A DNA stretch of 64,000 bases from an uncultured Paracoccus sp. GTDB lineage: Bacteria; Pseudomonadota; Alphaproteobacteria; Rhodobacterales; Rhodobacteraceae. Within the stretch, counting starts at the first letter, position 1. Each line of letters opens with the position of its first letter. A program made the translations under genes and the position numbers. Of this stretch, positions 35,504 to 44,168 are shown one piece after another. Location: contig NZ_CALMYP010000017.1 of NCBI RefSeq assembly GCF_937873615.1, positions 186,001 to 250,000 on the forward strand. The letters are read 5' to 3'. Under the pieces are notes generated by a model that had not been told where the DNA came from, made no database searches, and saw only the letters and a list, made by a program, of their open reading frames with translations.

Positions 35504-37302
35504 CGGCTGGAAACGGCTTGATCGCGCGCTTGCAACAGCGCGTCTGGCTGCGCCTGATCCTGCTTCTGGGCGGGACGCTGATTGCCGTCTCGACGGTGCT
35601 TCTGCTGCTGGTCGTGGGCTTCTACACCAACCGCCTTCGGGCCGAGCAGGAACATGCGGCCTCCCAGGTCGGCAGCCTGCTTCATGCGGCGCTGGAAAAC
35701 GCCATGCTGAAGCGCGACATCCCCGGCCTGACCGCCATCGTGACCGGGCTGGGTCAACAGCCCAGCATCGACCGGGTGATGATCCTGAACCCGGCGCGCG
35801 AGATCCGCTTCGCCTCGGACCCGGCATTGATCGGGCAGATCCTGCCGCCCGATGCCGCGCCCGCGCGCGGCAGCAGCCGGTCCGAGGTCGCGGTGCCCAA
35901 TCGCGAAGCCTGCCGGTCCTGCCATGGCGAGGTGACCGAGCACCCGCTGAACGGGACGCTGGTGGTCGATTACGACGATCACGGCCTGTTTCGGCAGGCG
36001 CTGACCGGCGCCCTCGGGCTGGTCCTTCTGGGTGGGCTGGCGACGCTGGCGGCCTCGGTCGCACTTGCCTTCGGGCTGCGCCGGATCGTCGTGCGCCCGG
36101 TGGCCGAACTGGCTCGCGCCGCCGATGCCATGGCTTCGGGCGATCTGTCGGCGCGGGTCGCCCCCCGTGGCCGGGACGAGATCGCCGCTTTGGGCCACAG
36201 CTTCAACCGCATGGCCGGCCATATCGAGACCAGCCAGGCCGAGTTGATCCGGGCCGAGCGGATGTCGCAATCGCTGATCGACGCCATTCCCGACGGCATC
36301 CGCGTGATCGGCCCGGATTTCCGCATCCGCCGCGCCAATGCCGCCTATGCGGCGCAGGTGGGCCTGCCGCTCGATCAGATCGTCGGGCAGTTCTGCCACC
36401 GCTCCAGCCATGGCCGCGACACGCCCTGCCCCTGGACCATGGTCACCTGCCCGGTGGCCGAGATGAAGCAGACCGCCCGCCGCCTGACCTTCCGCGACCA
36501 GCACCGGCGCCCCGATGGCAGCGCCATGGCGGTCGAGGTCTCGGCCGCGCCCATGGACGGGCTGGTGGTCGAGGCGATCCGCGATCTGGACGAACAGGTC
36601 CGCGTCTCGCAGACCGAGCGGCTGTCGGAAATCGGCCTTCTGGCGACGGGCGTGGCCCACGAGATCCACAACCCGCTCAGTTCCATCGCGCTGACGCTGT
36701 CGACGCTGAACCGCGATCTGGCGCAGGACCGGACCGACCGGGCGCTGCAATATCTCGATCTGATCCGCGCCGAGATCGACAAGAGCCTGCAGATCACCGA
36801 CAGCCTGCTGCGCCTCGGCAGCCCGGCCAGCGGAGAGCCGCAACTGATCGACCTCGCCCCCGCCATCGGCGCGGTGACGCGGCTGCTGGATTTTCAGGCC
36901 CAGACCATGCAGGTCCGTATCGAGATCGACATTCCCGCCGATCTGCGCGTGCTCATCGCCGATTCCGACCTGCGCATGGCAGTCACCAATCTGGTGCTGA
37001 ACGCCTTCCACGCCATGCCCGAAGGCGGGCTGCTGACGCTTTCGGCCCGGCGCGCGGGCGAACGGGTCGAGCTTGCGATTACCGATACCGGCCTCGGTAT
37101 CGCGCCGGAAAACCTGCAGAACATCTTCATGCCCTTCTGGTCGCGCCGCGCCGACCGGTCCAGCGGGCGCGGCCTCGGCCTTGCCATCACCCGCGCCATC
37201 GCCGAGCGCGCCCATGCCAGCCTGTCGGTGCAAAGCACGCTTGGCCAAGGCAGCCGCTTCACCCTGTCCTTCCCTGACCCGGACCATGCCCATGTGCCCT
37301 GA
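35500..37302 (+). CDS. Sensor histidine kinase with a c-type heme motif in the periplasmic domain
   Basis: A 600-residue kinase. TM1 (about 17-41) and TM2 (about 166-190) bracket a periplasmic domain carrying C138-R-S-C141-H142, a c-type heme attachment site. A HAMP segment follows, then a PAS domain with a Cys/His cluster (FCHRSSHGRDTPC and TCPV), the phospho-acceptor His387 in GVAHEIHNPLSS, and a HATPase domain ending SSGRGLGLAITRAI. It probably senses redox state or a heme ligand outside the cytoplasm. It starts at a TTG overlapping the ferredoxin stop (TTGA); a second TTG 18 nt downstream is an alternative. It pairs with the next gene. Confidence 0.9.
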   Translation: MTAGNGLIARLQQRVWLRLILLLGGTLIAVSTVLLLLVVGFYTNRLRAEQEHAASQVGSLLHAALENAMLKRDIPGLTAIVTGLGQQPSIDRVMILNPAREIRFASDPALIGQILPPDAAPARGSSRSEVAVPNREACRSCHGEVTEHPLNGTLVVDYDDHGLFRQALTGALGLVLLGGLATLAASVALAFGLRRIVVRPVAELARAADAMASGDLSARVAPRGRDEIAALGHSFNRMAGHIETSQAELIRAERMSQSLIDAIPDGIRVIGPDFRIRRANAAYAAQVGLPLDQIVGQFCHRSSHGRDTPCPWTMVTCPVAEMKQTARRLTFRDQHRRPDGSAMAVEVSAAPMDGLVVEAIRDLDEQVRVSQTERLSEIGLLATGVAHEIHNPLSSIALTLSTLNRDLAQDRTDRALQYLDLIRAEIDKSLQITDSLLRLGSPASGEPQLIDLAPAIGAVTRLLDFQAQTMQVRIEIDIPADLRVLIADSDLRMAVTNLVLNAFHAMPEGGLLTLSARRAGERVELAITDTGLGIAPENLQNIFMPFWSRRADRSSGRGLGLAITRAIAERAHASLSVQSTLGQGSRFTLSFPDPDHAHVP

Positions 37303-38632
37303 CCGCGCCCATACGATCCTGATCGTCGAGGATGACCGCACCCTGAACCGGCTGATCTGCGACCAGCTGGGCGATCTTGGCCATCATGCCGTGGGCGTCG
37401 GCTGCCGCGCCGATGCGCTGGAACAGCTGGGGCATCTGGCGCCGGATCTGGCGCTGCTGGATATGCGCCTGCCCGATTGCGACGGGCTGACCTTCCTGCC
37501 GGAACTGCGCGAATATTGCCCGGTGATCGTGCTGACCGCCTATGGCTCCATCGACCAGGCGGTCGAGGCGGTGAAGCGCGGGGCCAGCGAATACCTGCTG
37601 AAGCCGATCACCGCCGAAGGCCTGCAGATGGCACTGTCCAAAGTGTTCGAGACCGCCGCCCTGCGCCGCGATCTGGCCTTCTGGCAGGCCGAGGCGCAGC
37701 GCCGCAACCGGCCCGAACTGGTCGGCGACAGCCCCGGGATGAAGGAGTTGCGGCGCATGGTCGAACTGCTTTCGGCCTCGGATGCGCCGGTGCTGATCCA
37801 GGGCGAATCCGGCACCGGCAAGGGGGTGGCGGCGGCCGCGATCCACGCGCAGGGGCCGCGCGGCAATGGCCGCATCGTCGCCGTCGAATGCCATGCCGAG
37901 ATGCTGGAATCCGAACTTTTCGGCAAGGTCCGCGACGGCAGGCTGATCGAAGGGCTGATCGCCGCCGCCGGTCCCGGCACGCTGGTTCTGAACGATATCG
38001 ACCAGTTGTCCGGCGCCGTTCAGGGCCGGCTTCTACGCCTGATCGAGCAGCAAAGCTATCGCCCGCATGGCTCGACCGCCGAGATCCATTCCAGCGCTCG
38101 CATCATCGCCACCAGTGCCGCGGACATGGAGGCAGCGGCACTGGCCGGCAGCTTCAGGCCGCAGCTTTATTACCAGTTCTCGGGCTTCACCCTGCACCTG
38201 CCGCCGCTGCGCCAGCGGATCGAGGATCTGCCCGCCCTGGTCGAGTTCCTGCTTGCCGACCGCAGCTTCCAGCGCGGCGTGGCCAAGGAACTGACCCCCG
38301 ACGCGATGGAGGCGATGCGCAGCTATGATTGGCCCGGCAATATCCGAGAGCTTGCCAATGCCGTGGACCGGGGCGTGATGATGTCGGCGGGCGAAACCCG
38401 GATCACCGCCGCGCATCTGGGGCTGGCGCCGCGCACGGCGGGCGATGCCTCTGGCCGCAGCGTGAGCCTGCGTTTCGCAGATACGCCGACACTGGAAGCC
38501 CTGCGCGACGCCTATATCCAACTGCTTCTGGACCGCTTCGAGGGCAATCGCCAACGCACGGCAGCGGCGCTAGGCATCTCGGAGCGTAACCTCTACCGAT
38601 TGTTGAAATCCGGGGGCGAGGACAGTTCCTGA
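37286..38632 (+). CDS. NtrC-like response regulator with degenerate AAA+ domain
   Basis: A 448-residue regulator. The receiver domain has D16/D17, phospho-acceptor Asp59 in LLDMRLPD, and Lys106. The AAA+ domain has Walker A GESGTGKG (173-180), but the Walker B reads LVLNDI where NtrC proteins have LFLDEI, and the GAFTGA loop that contacts sigma-54 is missing: ELFGK runs straight into a short linker. The C-terminus has a Fis-type helix-turn-helix (RTAAALGISERNLYRLL). It therefore probably works with sigma-70, as Rhodobacter capsulatus NtrC does. It overlaps the kinase gene by 17 nt. Likely targets are the palindromes upstream of the cluster or of the next gene. Confidence 0.9.
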   Translation: MPMCPDRAHTILIVEDDRTLNRLICDQLGDLGHHAVGVGCRADALEQLGHLAPDLALLDMRLPDCDGLTFLPELREYCPVIVLTAYGSIDQAVEAVKRGASEYLLKPITAEGLQMALSKVFETAALRRDLAFWQAEAQRRNRPELVGDSPGMKELRRMVELLSASDAPVLIQGESGTGKGVAAAAIHAQGPRGNGRIVAVECHAEMLESELFGKVRDGRLIEGLIAAAGPGTLVLNDIDQLSGAVQGRLLRLIEQQSYRPHGSTAEIHSSARIIATSAADMEAAALAGSFRPQLYYQFSGFTLHLPPLRQRIEDLPALVEFLLADRSFQRGVAKELTPDAMEAMRSYDWPGNIRELANAVDRGVMMSAGETRITAAHLGLAPRTAGDASGRSVSLRFADTPTLEALRDAYIQLLLDRFEGNRQRTAAALGISERNLYRLLKSGGEDSS

Positions 38633-38653
38633 CAGAAGGCACCAGCCACCGCT

Positions 38654-38669
38654 TTGCAGCGATCTGCAA
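38654..38669 (+). promoter_or_regulatory. Inverted repeat TTGCAG-N4-CTGCAA
   Basis: Perfect 6-bp arms flank CGAT, 22 nt after the regulator stop and just upstream of a promoter-like sequence. It is a candidate binding site for the Fis-type domain of the adjacent regulator. This is inferred from position and symmetry only. Confidence 0.4.
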
Positions 38670-38671
38670 TC

Positions 38672-38700
38672 TTGTCAATACAACCATAAAGTGATACCCT
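38672..38700 (+). promoter_or_regulatory. Possible sigma-70 promoter for the outer-membrane gene
   Basis: TTGTCA at 38672-38677 and TACCCT at 38695-38700 are separated by 17 nt. The -35 matches consensus at five of six positions; the -10 is weak. No sigma-54 -24/-12 pair was seen nearby. Confidence 0.35.
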
Positions 38701-38710
38701 TTCCGGAAAG
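38699..38710 (+). promoter_or_regulatory. Perfect 12-bp palindrome CTTTCCGGAAAG
   Basis: It overlaps the putative -10 region upstream of the outer-membrane gene. A related TTCCGG-N5-CCGGAA inverted repeat occurs at 39967-39983 upstream of the octaheme gene, so both genes could share a regulator. Confidence 0.4.
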
Positions 38711-38823
38711 TCGCGTCATGTGGGCTGCTTGTGACGCAGAACCTGCCGCGCGCTTCCGTCCGGCAGCGGTGTTCCAGATTGTCGCGGTTAACCCACCTTC
38801 CCGATCAGCGTGAAAGGACCGCC

Positions 38824-39807
38824 ATGACACAGATGAGACAGGGGGCCAAATTCCGCCATGCGGGCCGCCGGGCCGGCATGGTCCTTGCCGCCGGAATGCT
38901 GGCCAGCGGCATGGCCGGGCAGGCGCTCGGCGCTGAAGGCGGGGTCGGCTTCTATATCCTTGGCAGCCGGACCATCAATGCCGGGATCGTGCCGCCGCCC
39001 GGCACCTATCTGCAATTCTCGACCTATGGATTTTCCGGCTATTCCAATGTCGCCACGCCGCAGAACGGACGGATCAATCTGGGCCTTTCGGGCGATGCGC
39101 TGATCGGGCTTTATACGGCTGTCTGGTCGCTCGACAGCGAACCCGTTCTGGGCGGCCAACCCTATCTGGCCGCGACTTTGCCGATCGGCTGGAAGAAGAC
39201 GACGCTGGACGGGCAACTGGCCCGACCGGGCGGCAATATCGTCTCGGGCAGCCGCGACAAGGACAGCTACCTGATCGGCGATCCGGTGATCGGCGGCGGC
39301 ATCGGCTGGGGCGAAGGGCCGTGGTTCACCTCGCTCAACCTGCTCATCAATATTCCCGCCGGCGATTACGAGACCGGCCGGCCGACCAATGTCTCGTTCA
39401 ACCGCTGGGGCGCCGATCTGACCGGCGGCATCACCTGGATGAATGCGAATGGCTGGCAGGTCAGCGGCGCGCTCGGCCTGACCGTGAACGGCGAGAACGA
39501 CGATACCAATTACAATACCGGCAACGAGCTGCATCTGGAAGGCGCGGTCGCCAAGACCACCGGCAGCTGGACGCTCGGTCTGGCCGGCTATCACTACAAT
39601 CAGGTCAGCGGCGACAGCAGCGAGACCCCGCTTCTGGGCGAGTTCAAGGGCCGCGTCAGCGGCATCGGCCCGGTGATCGGCTGGTCGGGCATGTGGGGTC
39701 AGCAGCCGGTCAGTCTGGATGCGCGCTTCTATCACGAATTCGACGCCAAAAACCGGGTCGAGGGCAATACGGTTCTGTTCAACCTGACCATCCCGCTTGG
39801 CGGGTAA
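38824..39807 (+). CDS. SphA/MetA-pathway-like outer-membrane beta-barrel protein
   Basis: A 327-residue exported protein with a signal peptide ending GQALGAEG (about residue 38). The rest is beta-rich with alternating hydrophobic residues, starting GVGFYILGSRTINAGIVPPPG and closing VEGNTVLFNLTIPLGG, as in the Phenol_MetA_deg/COG4313 family of outer-membrane proteins often annotated as transporters. It may let a substrate across the outer membrane to the periplasmic reductase. AAAGGA precedes the ATG. It has its own upstream regulatory palindromes, so it may be a separate unit within the cluster. Confidence 0.8.
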   Translation: MTQMRQGAKFRHAGRRAGMVLAAGMLASGMAGQALGAEGGVGFYILGSRTINAGIVPPPGTYLQFSTYGFSGYSNVATPQNGRINLGLSGDALIGLYTAVWSLDSEPVLGGQPYLAATLPIGWKKTTLDGQLARPGGNIVSGSRDKDSYLIGDPVIGGGIGWGEGPWFTSLNLLINIPAGDYETGRPTNVSFNRWGADLTGGITWMNANGWQVSGALGLTVNGENDDTNYNTGNELHLEGAVAKTTGSWTLGLAGYHYNQVSGDSSETPLLGEFKGRVSGIGPVIGWSGMWGQQPVSLDARFYHEFDAKNRVEGNTVLFNLTIPLGG

Positions 39808-40330
39808 CGAGGCGGAACACGGCATAAGGAAAAGCTATTTTTAGCATCTTTCGAAGGATTGATCGGGTTTCGGGATCTGCCACGGCTCCGGGCCAGGGGC
39901 CCCGCCCTGCGGGGGCACGCTTTCGGCCCACCGGCGCGACAGTTTGGCGCAGGACGGAAATGCACCTTCCGGTCAGGCCGGAACCGAAGCATTTGACGGT
40001 CGTTCGCGGCACGTGCGGGCGTCGAATGACAACCTATGCGTGAATATCCTGAAAATGCGAAAATCGGCGGAACCTGACCTTACGTAAAATAAACCGTGTC
40101 CACCCTATTTTCCTACGCGATGCAATCGAAGCCCGTCTGCGCATTATATGCTGCCCATCCAAGGGCGGTTTCATAATGTCATATGATAAATCAGGACTCG
40201 CCCCGGTCTTTCCGACCATATTGTAAATCCGGGAGCTGAAACGGATCAGGTCGCGAACCTGTCCTTGCGCCGGTGCCTCCGATGCGGCAGGGCATGAACA
40301 GCGACCGCCGAATGCCAGACTGGAGCCAGA
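39808..40330. other. 523-nt intergenic region with inverted repeat and AT-rich segment
   Basis: No credible gene is present. Near 39829-39850 AAAGCTATTTTTAGC could form a weak hairpin after the outer-membrane gene. At 39967-39983 TTCCGG and CCGGAA flank TCAGG. From about 40030 to 40230 the DNA is AT-rich for this genome, with several TATA-like strings (for example near 40144 and 40219), but no clear -35/-10 pair. The promoter of the octaheme gene should lie in this AT-rich part. Confidence 0.5.
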
Positions 40331-42262
40331 ATGTTCAGATCCCTCGCCGCCCTCGCGCTGATCTTTTCGACCACGGTCGCCGCCGCTCAGGAGGTGCCGG
40401 CCTATATCGGCTCGGCCAAATGCGCGACCTGTCACGAAGCCCAGGCAGAGGCATGGAACGGCTCGGACCACCAACTCGCCTGGACGGAGCCTTCGGCCGA
40501 TACGGTCAAGGCGGGTTTCGATGGGACCGCGTTCCAGAATGACGATATCTCGGTCGCCTTCTCGCAGGATGACGCAGGCTATCACGCCACGATCACCGAA
40601 TCCGATGGCACGACCACGACCCGCGACCTGCATTCCGTGGCCGGGGTCGAACCACTTCAGCAATATCTGTTCGAGACCGAACCGGGCAAGCTGCAAAGCT
40701 TCGATGTCGTCTGGGATACCGAGGAGGGGCTCTGGTATCATCTTTATCCAGACCAGTCGCTGCCGCTGGGCGACGGGATGCACTGGACCGGGCCTTACAA
40801 GAACTGGAACGCCCGCTGCGCCGAATGCCACGCGACCGGGTTCGAAAAGAATTACGACCCGGCGACCCGCAGCTATCAATCCACCGAGGCCGAGATCGGC
40901 GTCGGCTGCGAGGCCTGTCACGGCCCCGGCGAAAAGCACCTCGAATGGGCCGAGAACCGGCAGCCGGTGACGATGGCGGGGCTGGACAGCCTCGGCTTCA
41001 CCATGCCGACCGGGGCCGAAACCGAAGCCTGGATGCAGCAATGCGCCGGCTGCCATTCCCGGCGCGAGGCTTTTGGCGACGGCAACCCCCTGCCCGGCAC
41101 GCCTTATCACGACGCCTATCGGCTGGCGATGCTGACGCCGGATCTCTATTTCCCCGACGGCCAGATCCGGGAAGAGGTCTATGTCTACGGCTCTTTCCTG
41201 CAATCGAAGATGTATGCCAAGGGCGTCGGCTGCCAGAACTGCCACGACCCCCACAGCACGAAACTGCGTGCCGAGGGCAATGCCGTCTGTGCGCAATGCC
41301 ATTCGCCCGCCGGCAACCCCGACTTCCCCAGCCTGCGCAAGGCCGAATATGACAGCCCCGCGCATCACTTCCATGCCGAGGGCTCGGAAGGTGCGCAGTG
41401 CAAGAACTGCCATATGGTCGAGCGCGCCTATATGGGCGTGGACGAACGCGCCGATCACAGTTTCCGGATTCCCCGCCCGGATCTGGCCGCCGCAACCGGC
41501 GCGCCGGATGCCTGCACCGCCTGCCACGGCGACAGGACCCCGGATTGGGCGGCGGACCAGATCGCCGCCCGGTATCCCGATTCCCCCCATCGCGGCCCGC
41601 ATTTCGGCACAACCTTCGCCCAGGCGGCCAGCGATCCGGCAGGCGCCCTGCCCGGGCTTCTGGGCATTGCCGGCGACGAGACCGAGGCCGATCTGGTCCG
41701 CGCGACGGCGCTTTACCTGATGGCCGGTGCCGGCGATGCGAAACTCGCTGACGATACGGCGAAATTCCTTGCCGACGACAGCCCGCTTCTGCGCAGCGCC
41801 GCCGTCAGGTTGCAGCGCAATGCCGATCCGCAGCTCCGGGTGCAGCGCCTGCTGCCGCTTCTCAGCGACCCGGTGCGGATGGTGCGGATGAGCGCCGTGC
41901 CCGACATGCTCGGCGCGCCGATCGCGCATCTGCCGGCGAAGATCGCCGAGACACTGCGCCGGGCGGCGGATGAATGGCAGCAATCGCTGTCGAACCGGCT
42001 GGATTTCCCGGAAACCCATCTGGTGCTGGGCGGCACGGCGCTGACCATGCGCAACCTGCCCGCCGCCGCCGGCGCCTTCCGCACGGCGGTGACGCTGGAC
42101 CCGCAGCGCGCCGAGGCCTGGGTGATGCTAGTCCGGCTGGAGGCAACGCTGAACGGGCGCGAAGCGGCGGAAAAAGCCGTCGCCGATGGCCTTGCCGCCA
42201 TTCCCGGCCAGCCCGATCTGGAAGCGATGAAGGCGGAACTCGACCAGCTTCCGGTTGAGTAA
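40331..42262 (+). CDS. Periplasmic octaheme cytochrome c with C-terminal TPR/HEAT-like region
   Basis: A 643-residue exported protein with a signal peptide MFRSLAALALIFSTTVAAAQ. Eight CXXCH motifs start at C31, C163, C193, C238, C301, C320, C357 and C395; the arrangement recalls cytochrome c554-like multiheme proteins, with spaced His residues as likely second ligands. Residues about 440-640 are helical, with HEAT-like and then TPR-like repeats (AAGAFRTAVTLDPQRAEAWVML). It may be an electron carrier or enzyme docked to a partner by its repeats. It belongs to the same redox neighbourhood as the DmsA-like cluster and ends at a strong terminator. I do not assign a reaction. Confidence 0.85.
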   Translation: MFRSLAALALIFSTTVAAAQEVPAYIGSAKCATCHEAQAEAWNGSDHQLAWTEPSADTVKAGFDGTAFQNDDISVAFSQDDAGYHATITESDGTTTTRDLHSVAGVEPLQQYLFETEPGKLQSFDVVWDTEEGLWYHLYPDQSLPLGDGMHWTGPYKNWNARCAECHATGFEKNYDPATRSYQSTEAEIGVGCEACHGPGEKHLEWAENRQPVTMAGLDSLGFTMPTGAETEAWMQQCAGCHSRREAFGDGNPLPGTPYHDAYRLAMLTPDLYFPDGQIREEVYVYGSFLQSKMYAKGVGCQNCHDPHSTKLRAEGNAVCAQCHSPAGNPDFPSLRKAEYDSPAHHFHAEGSEGAQCKNCHMVERAYMGVDERADHSFRIPRPDLAAATGAPDACTACHGDRTPDWAADQIAARYPDSPHRGPHFGTTFAQAASDPAGALPGLLGIAGDETEADLVRATALYLMAGAGDAKLADDTAKFLADDSPLLRSAAVRLQRNADPQLRVQRLLPLLSDPVRMVRMSAVPDMLGAPIAHLPAKIAETLRRAADEWQQSLSNRLDFPETHLVLGGTALTMRNLPAAAGAFRTAVTLDPQRAEAWVMLVRLEATLNGREAAEKAVADGLAAIPGQPDLEAMKAELDQLPVE

Positions 42263-42281
42263 TCCCCCGATCCGGCAAAGA

Positions 42282-42313
42282 AAACGGGCCGCTGCACCGG
42301 CAGCGGCCCGTTT
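42282..42313. terminator. Strong bidirectional terminator
   Basis: Perfect 14-bp arms AAACGGGCCGCTGC and GCAGCGGCCCGTTT enclose ACCG. With A-runs before and T-runs after the stem it serves both the octaheme gene (plus) and the convergent sulfatase gene (minus). It is the best terminator in the window. Confidence 0.9.
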
Positions 42314-42332
42314 CCTTCATGTCACCCCGGAG

Positions 42333-43838
42333 TTACTGTTTCGGGGTGAAAGAGCCCGCTTCCTGACGCTGCGGATATTCCTCGAAGGTCGCCATGAAAT
42401 CGGCCACGACACCGCCGACCGGGCCGAAGGCCCACATCCGGCGCAGCTGCCATTCGTCGTAATGCGAGGAATCCGCCGGCGCCGTCTCGAACGGATCGGC
42501 TTTCAGGTCGATCAGCAGCGGCGCTTTCAGCGGCACCTGACCACGGCGCCAGGCATCCATGCCCTCGTGTTCCTGAACGCTGAAATGCGCCTTCATCCGA
42601 CCATAGCGGACCGCGCCAAGGCTGCCATCGTCGACGAAGGCGAAGAATTCCTGACGCGGCCAGTCGCCGGCATCGGCGGCCCCGGTCAGGTTCGGCAGCA
42701 GGTTATAGCCGTCGATATGGACGTTGAAGCTTTTGTCGCCGGCCTGATAGCCGTCCAGCAGTTCCTGCTTGATATTGCTGTCGCCCGCCGCCGCGATCAG
42801 GGTCGGGAACATATCTTCCAGCGACAGGATCTCGTTATTGACCTGCCCGCCTTCGATATGGCCCGGCCACTTGATCAGGAAGGGCACGCGGATGCCGCCT
42901 TCCCAGGTGGTCGCCTTCTCGCCCCGGAAGGGCGAGGTGCCGCCATCCGGCCAGGTGAATTTCTCGGCCCCGTTATCGGTGGTGTAGATGACGATGGTGT
43001 TGTCCGCCGCGCCGATTTCGTCGAGCTTGTCGAGAAGCTGGCCGACCATGCCGTCATGCTCGACCATGCCATCGGCATAGACCCCGAGGCCGGTCGCCCC
43101 GTTCGAGGCATCCTTCAGATGGGTGAAGATGTGCATCCGGGTGGTGTTATACCAGACGAACCACGGGGTATCGGCGTCTTCCTGACGCTGGATGAAGTCG
43201 ATGGCGGCGGTCAGGAATTCTTCGTCCACCGTCTCCATCCGCTTCTTGGTCAGCGGGCCGGTATCCTCGATCTGGCCGTCCGCCGAGGACTTGATGACCC
43301 CGCGCGGACCGTATTTTTCGCGGAAGGCGGCATCCTTCGGATAGTCCGGGTTTTCCGGCTCTTCCTCGGCATTCAGGTGGTAGAGATTGCCGAAGAACTC
43401 GTCGAAGCCGTGATTGGTCGGCACGTATTCGTCGCGGTCGCCAAGGTGGTTCTTGCCGAACTGGCCGGTGGCATAGCCCATCGGCTTGAGGATCTCGGCA
43501 ATGGTCGGATCCTCGGGCTGCAGACCCAGCGGATCGCCGGGCATACCGATCTTCAGAAGGCCGGTGCGCTTGGGCGACTGGCCGGTGATGAAGGCGGCCC
43601 GTCCGGCGGTGCAGCTTTGCTGGCCGTAAGCGTCGGTAAAGCGGATCCCGTCTTCGGCGATGCTGTCGATATTGGGCGTGCGATAGCCCATCATGCCGCT
43701 GTTATAGGCACTGGTGTTGAACCAGCCGATATCGTCGCCCATGATGACAAGGATATTCGGCTTCTCCGCCGCGTCCTGCGCCATGGCCATGCCCGAGGCC
43801 ATGACCAGCACCAATGTGCATCCCAGTTGTCGGAACAT
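42333..43838 (-). CDS. Exported arylsulfatase-family hydrolase A (CTAGR type)
   Basis: A 501-residue sulfatase with signal peptide MFRQLGCTLVLVMASGMAMA. Metal ligands appear in ILVIMGDDIG (D35/D36), and TDNGAEKFTW carries the second Asp/Asn pair. The residue to be converted to formylglycine is Cys76 in QSCTAGR with Arg80; position +2 is Ala rather than the usual Pro. It cleaves sulfate (or possibly phosphonate or phosphate) esters in the periplasm; the substrate is unknown. It is a paralogue of the divergent gene at 44169, sharing NILVIMGDDIG, QFGKNHLGDRDE and NHGFDEFFGNLYHLNAEEEP. No formylglycine-generating enzyme lies in this window. Confidence 0.9.
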   Translation of the reverse strand: MFRQLGCTLVLVMASGMAMAQDAAEKPNILVIMGDDIGWFNTSAYNSGMMGYRTPNIDSIAEDGIRFTDAYGQQSCTAGRAAFITGQSPKRTGLLKIGMPGDPLGLQPEDPTIAEILKPMGYATGQFGKNHLGDRDEYVPTNHGFDEFFGNLYHLNAEEEPENPDYPKDAAFREKYGPRGVIKSSADGQIEDTGPLTKKRMETVDEEFLTAAIDFIQRQEDADTPWFVWYNTTRMHIFTHLKDASNGATGLGVYADGMVEHDGMVGQLLDKLDEIGAADNTIVIYTTDNGAEKFTWPDGGTSPFRGEKATTWEGGIRVPFLIKWPGHIEGGQVNNEILSLEDMFPTLIAAAGDSNIKQELLDGYQAGDKSFNVHIDGYNLLPNLTGAADAGDWPRQEFFAFVDDGSLGAVRYGRMKAHFSVQEHEGMDAWRRGQVPLKAPLLIDLKADPFETAPADSSHYDEWQLRRMWAFGPVGGVVADFMATFEEYPQRQEAGSFTPKQ

Positions 43839-44168
43839 CTATGCTTCTCCTGAAATGAAAACGAGTTGCGAGACATTATAGCATATCCCGGCAGCATGAA
43901 CGGTTAACAACGTCCCGCCTCGAACCGAATTTGTCGCCGCGCATCCGTTTCTGCACGAACCGTGGCGAATAACGGCGACATGCCAACGAAAAAATGGCTG
44001 GCAATGGACAAAAGCCGCGACTTCCGCGCGACCGCTTTCAGGACGGCGAAGAAGATTGAAGCCAAACGCGACAATTTTGCGCATTTTCGGCAGAGCCGAT
44101 AGCGCCCTTCGGTTGAACAGTGTTAGACTGTTCTCGCAGAATCAATTTCTTAACCGGGAGAAACAGAC
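43839..44168. other. 330-nt divergent promoter region between the two sulfatases
   Basis: No gene is credible here. On the minus strand a TATAAT lies about 45 nt before sulfatase A (within 43870-43890), without a good -35 hexamer. On the plus strand TTGAAC (44113-44118) and CAGAAT (44137-44142) form a weak promoter for sulfatase B, with an inverted repeat between them (listed separately). Confidence 0.5.
44115..44133 (+). promoter_or_regulatory. Inverted repeat operator GAACAGT-N5-ACTGTTC
   Basis: Perfect 7-bp arms flank GTTAG, 36 nt upstream of sulfatase B and lying across its putative -35 to -10 interval. That position suits a repressor. No similar site is evident on the sulfatase A side. 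Confidence 0.55.

Noticed and set aside
38633..38823. Sigma-54 promoter for the outer-membrane gene, expected from the NtrC-like regulator
   Set aside because: No TGGCAC-N5-TTGC-type element was found, and the regulator itself lacks the GAFTGA loop.
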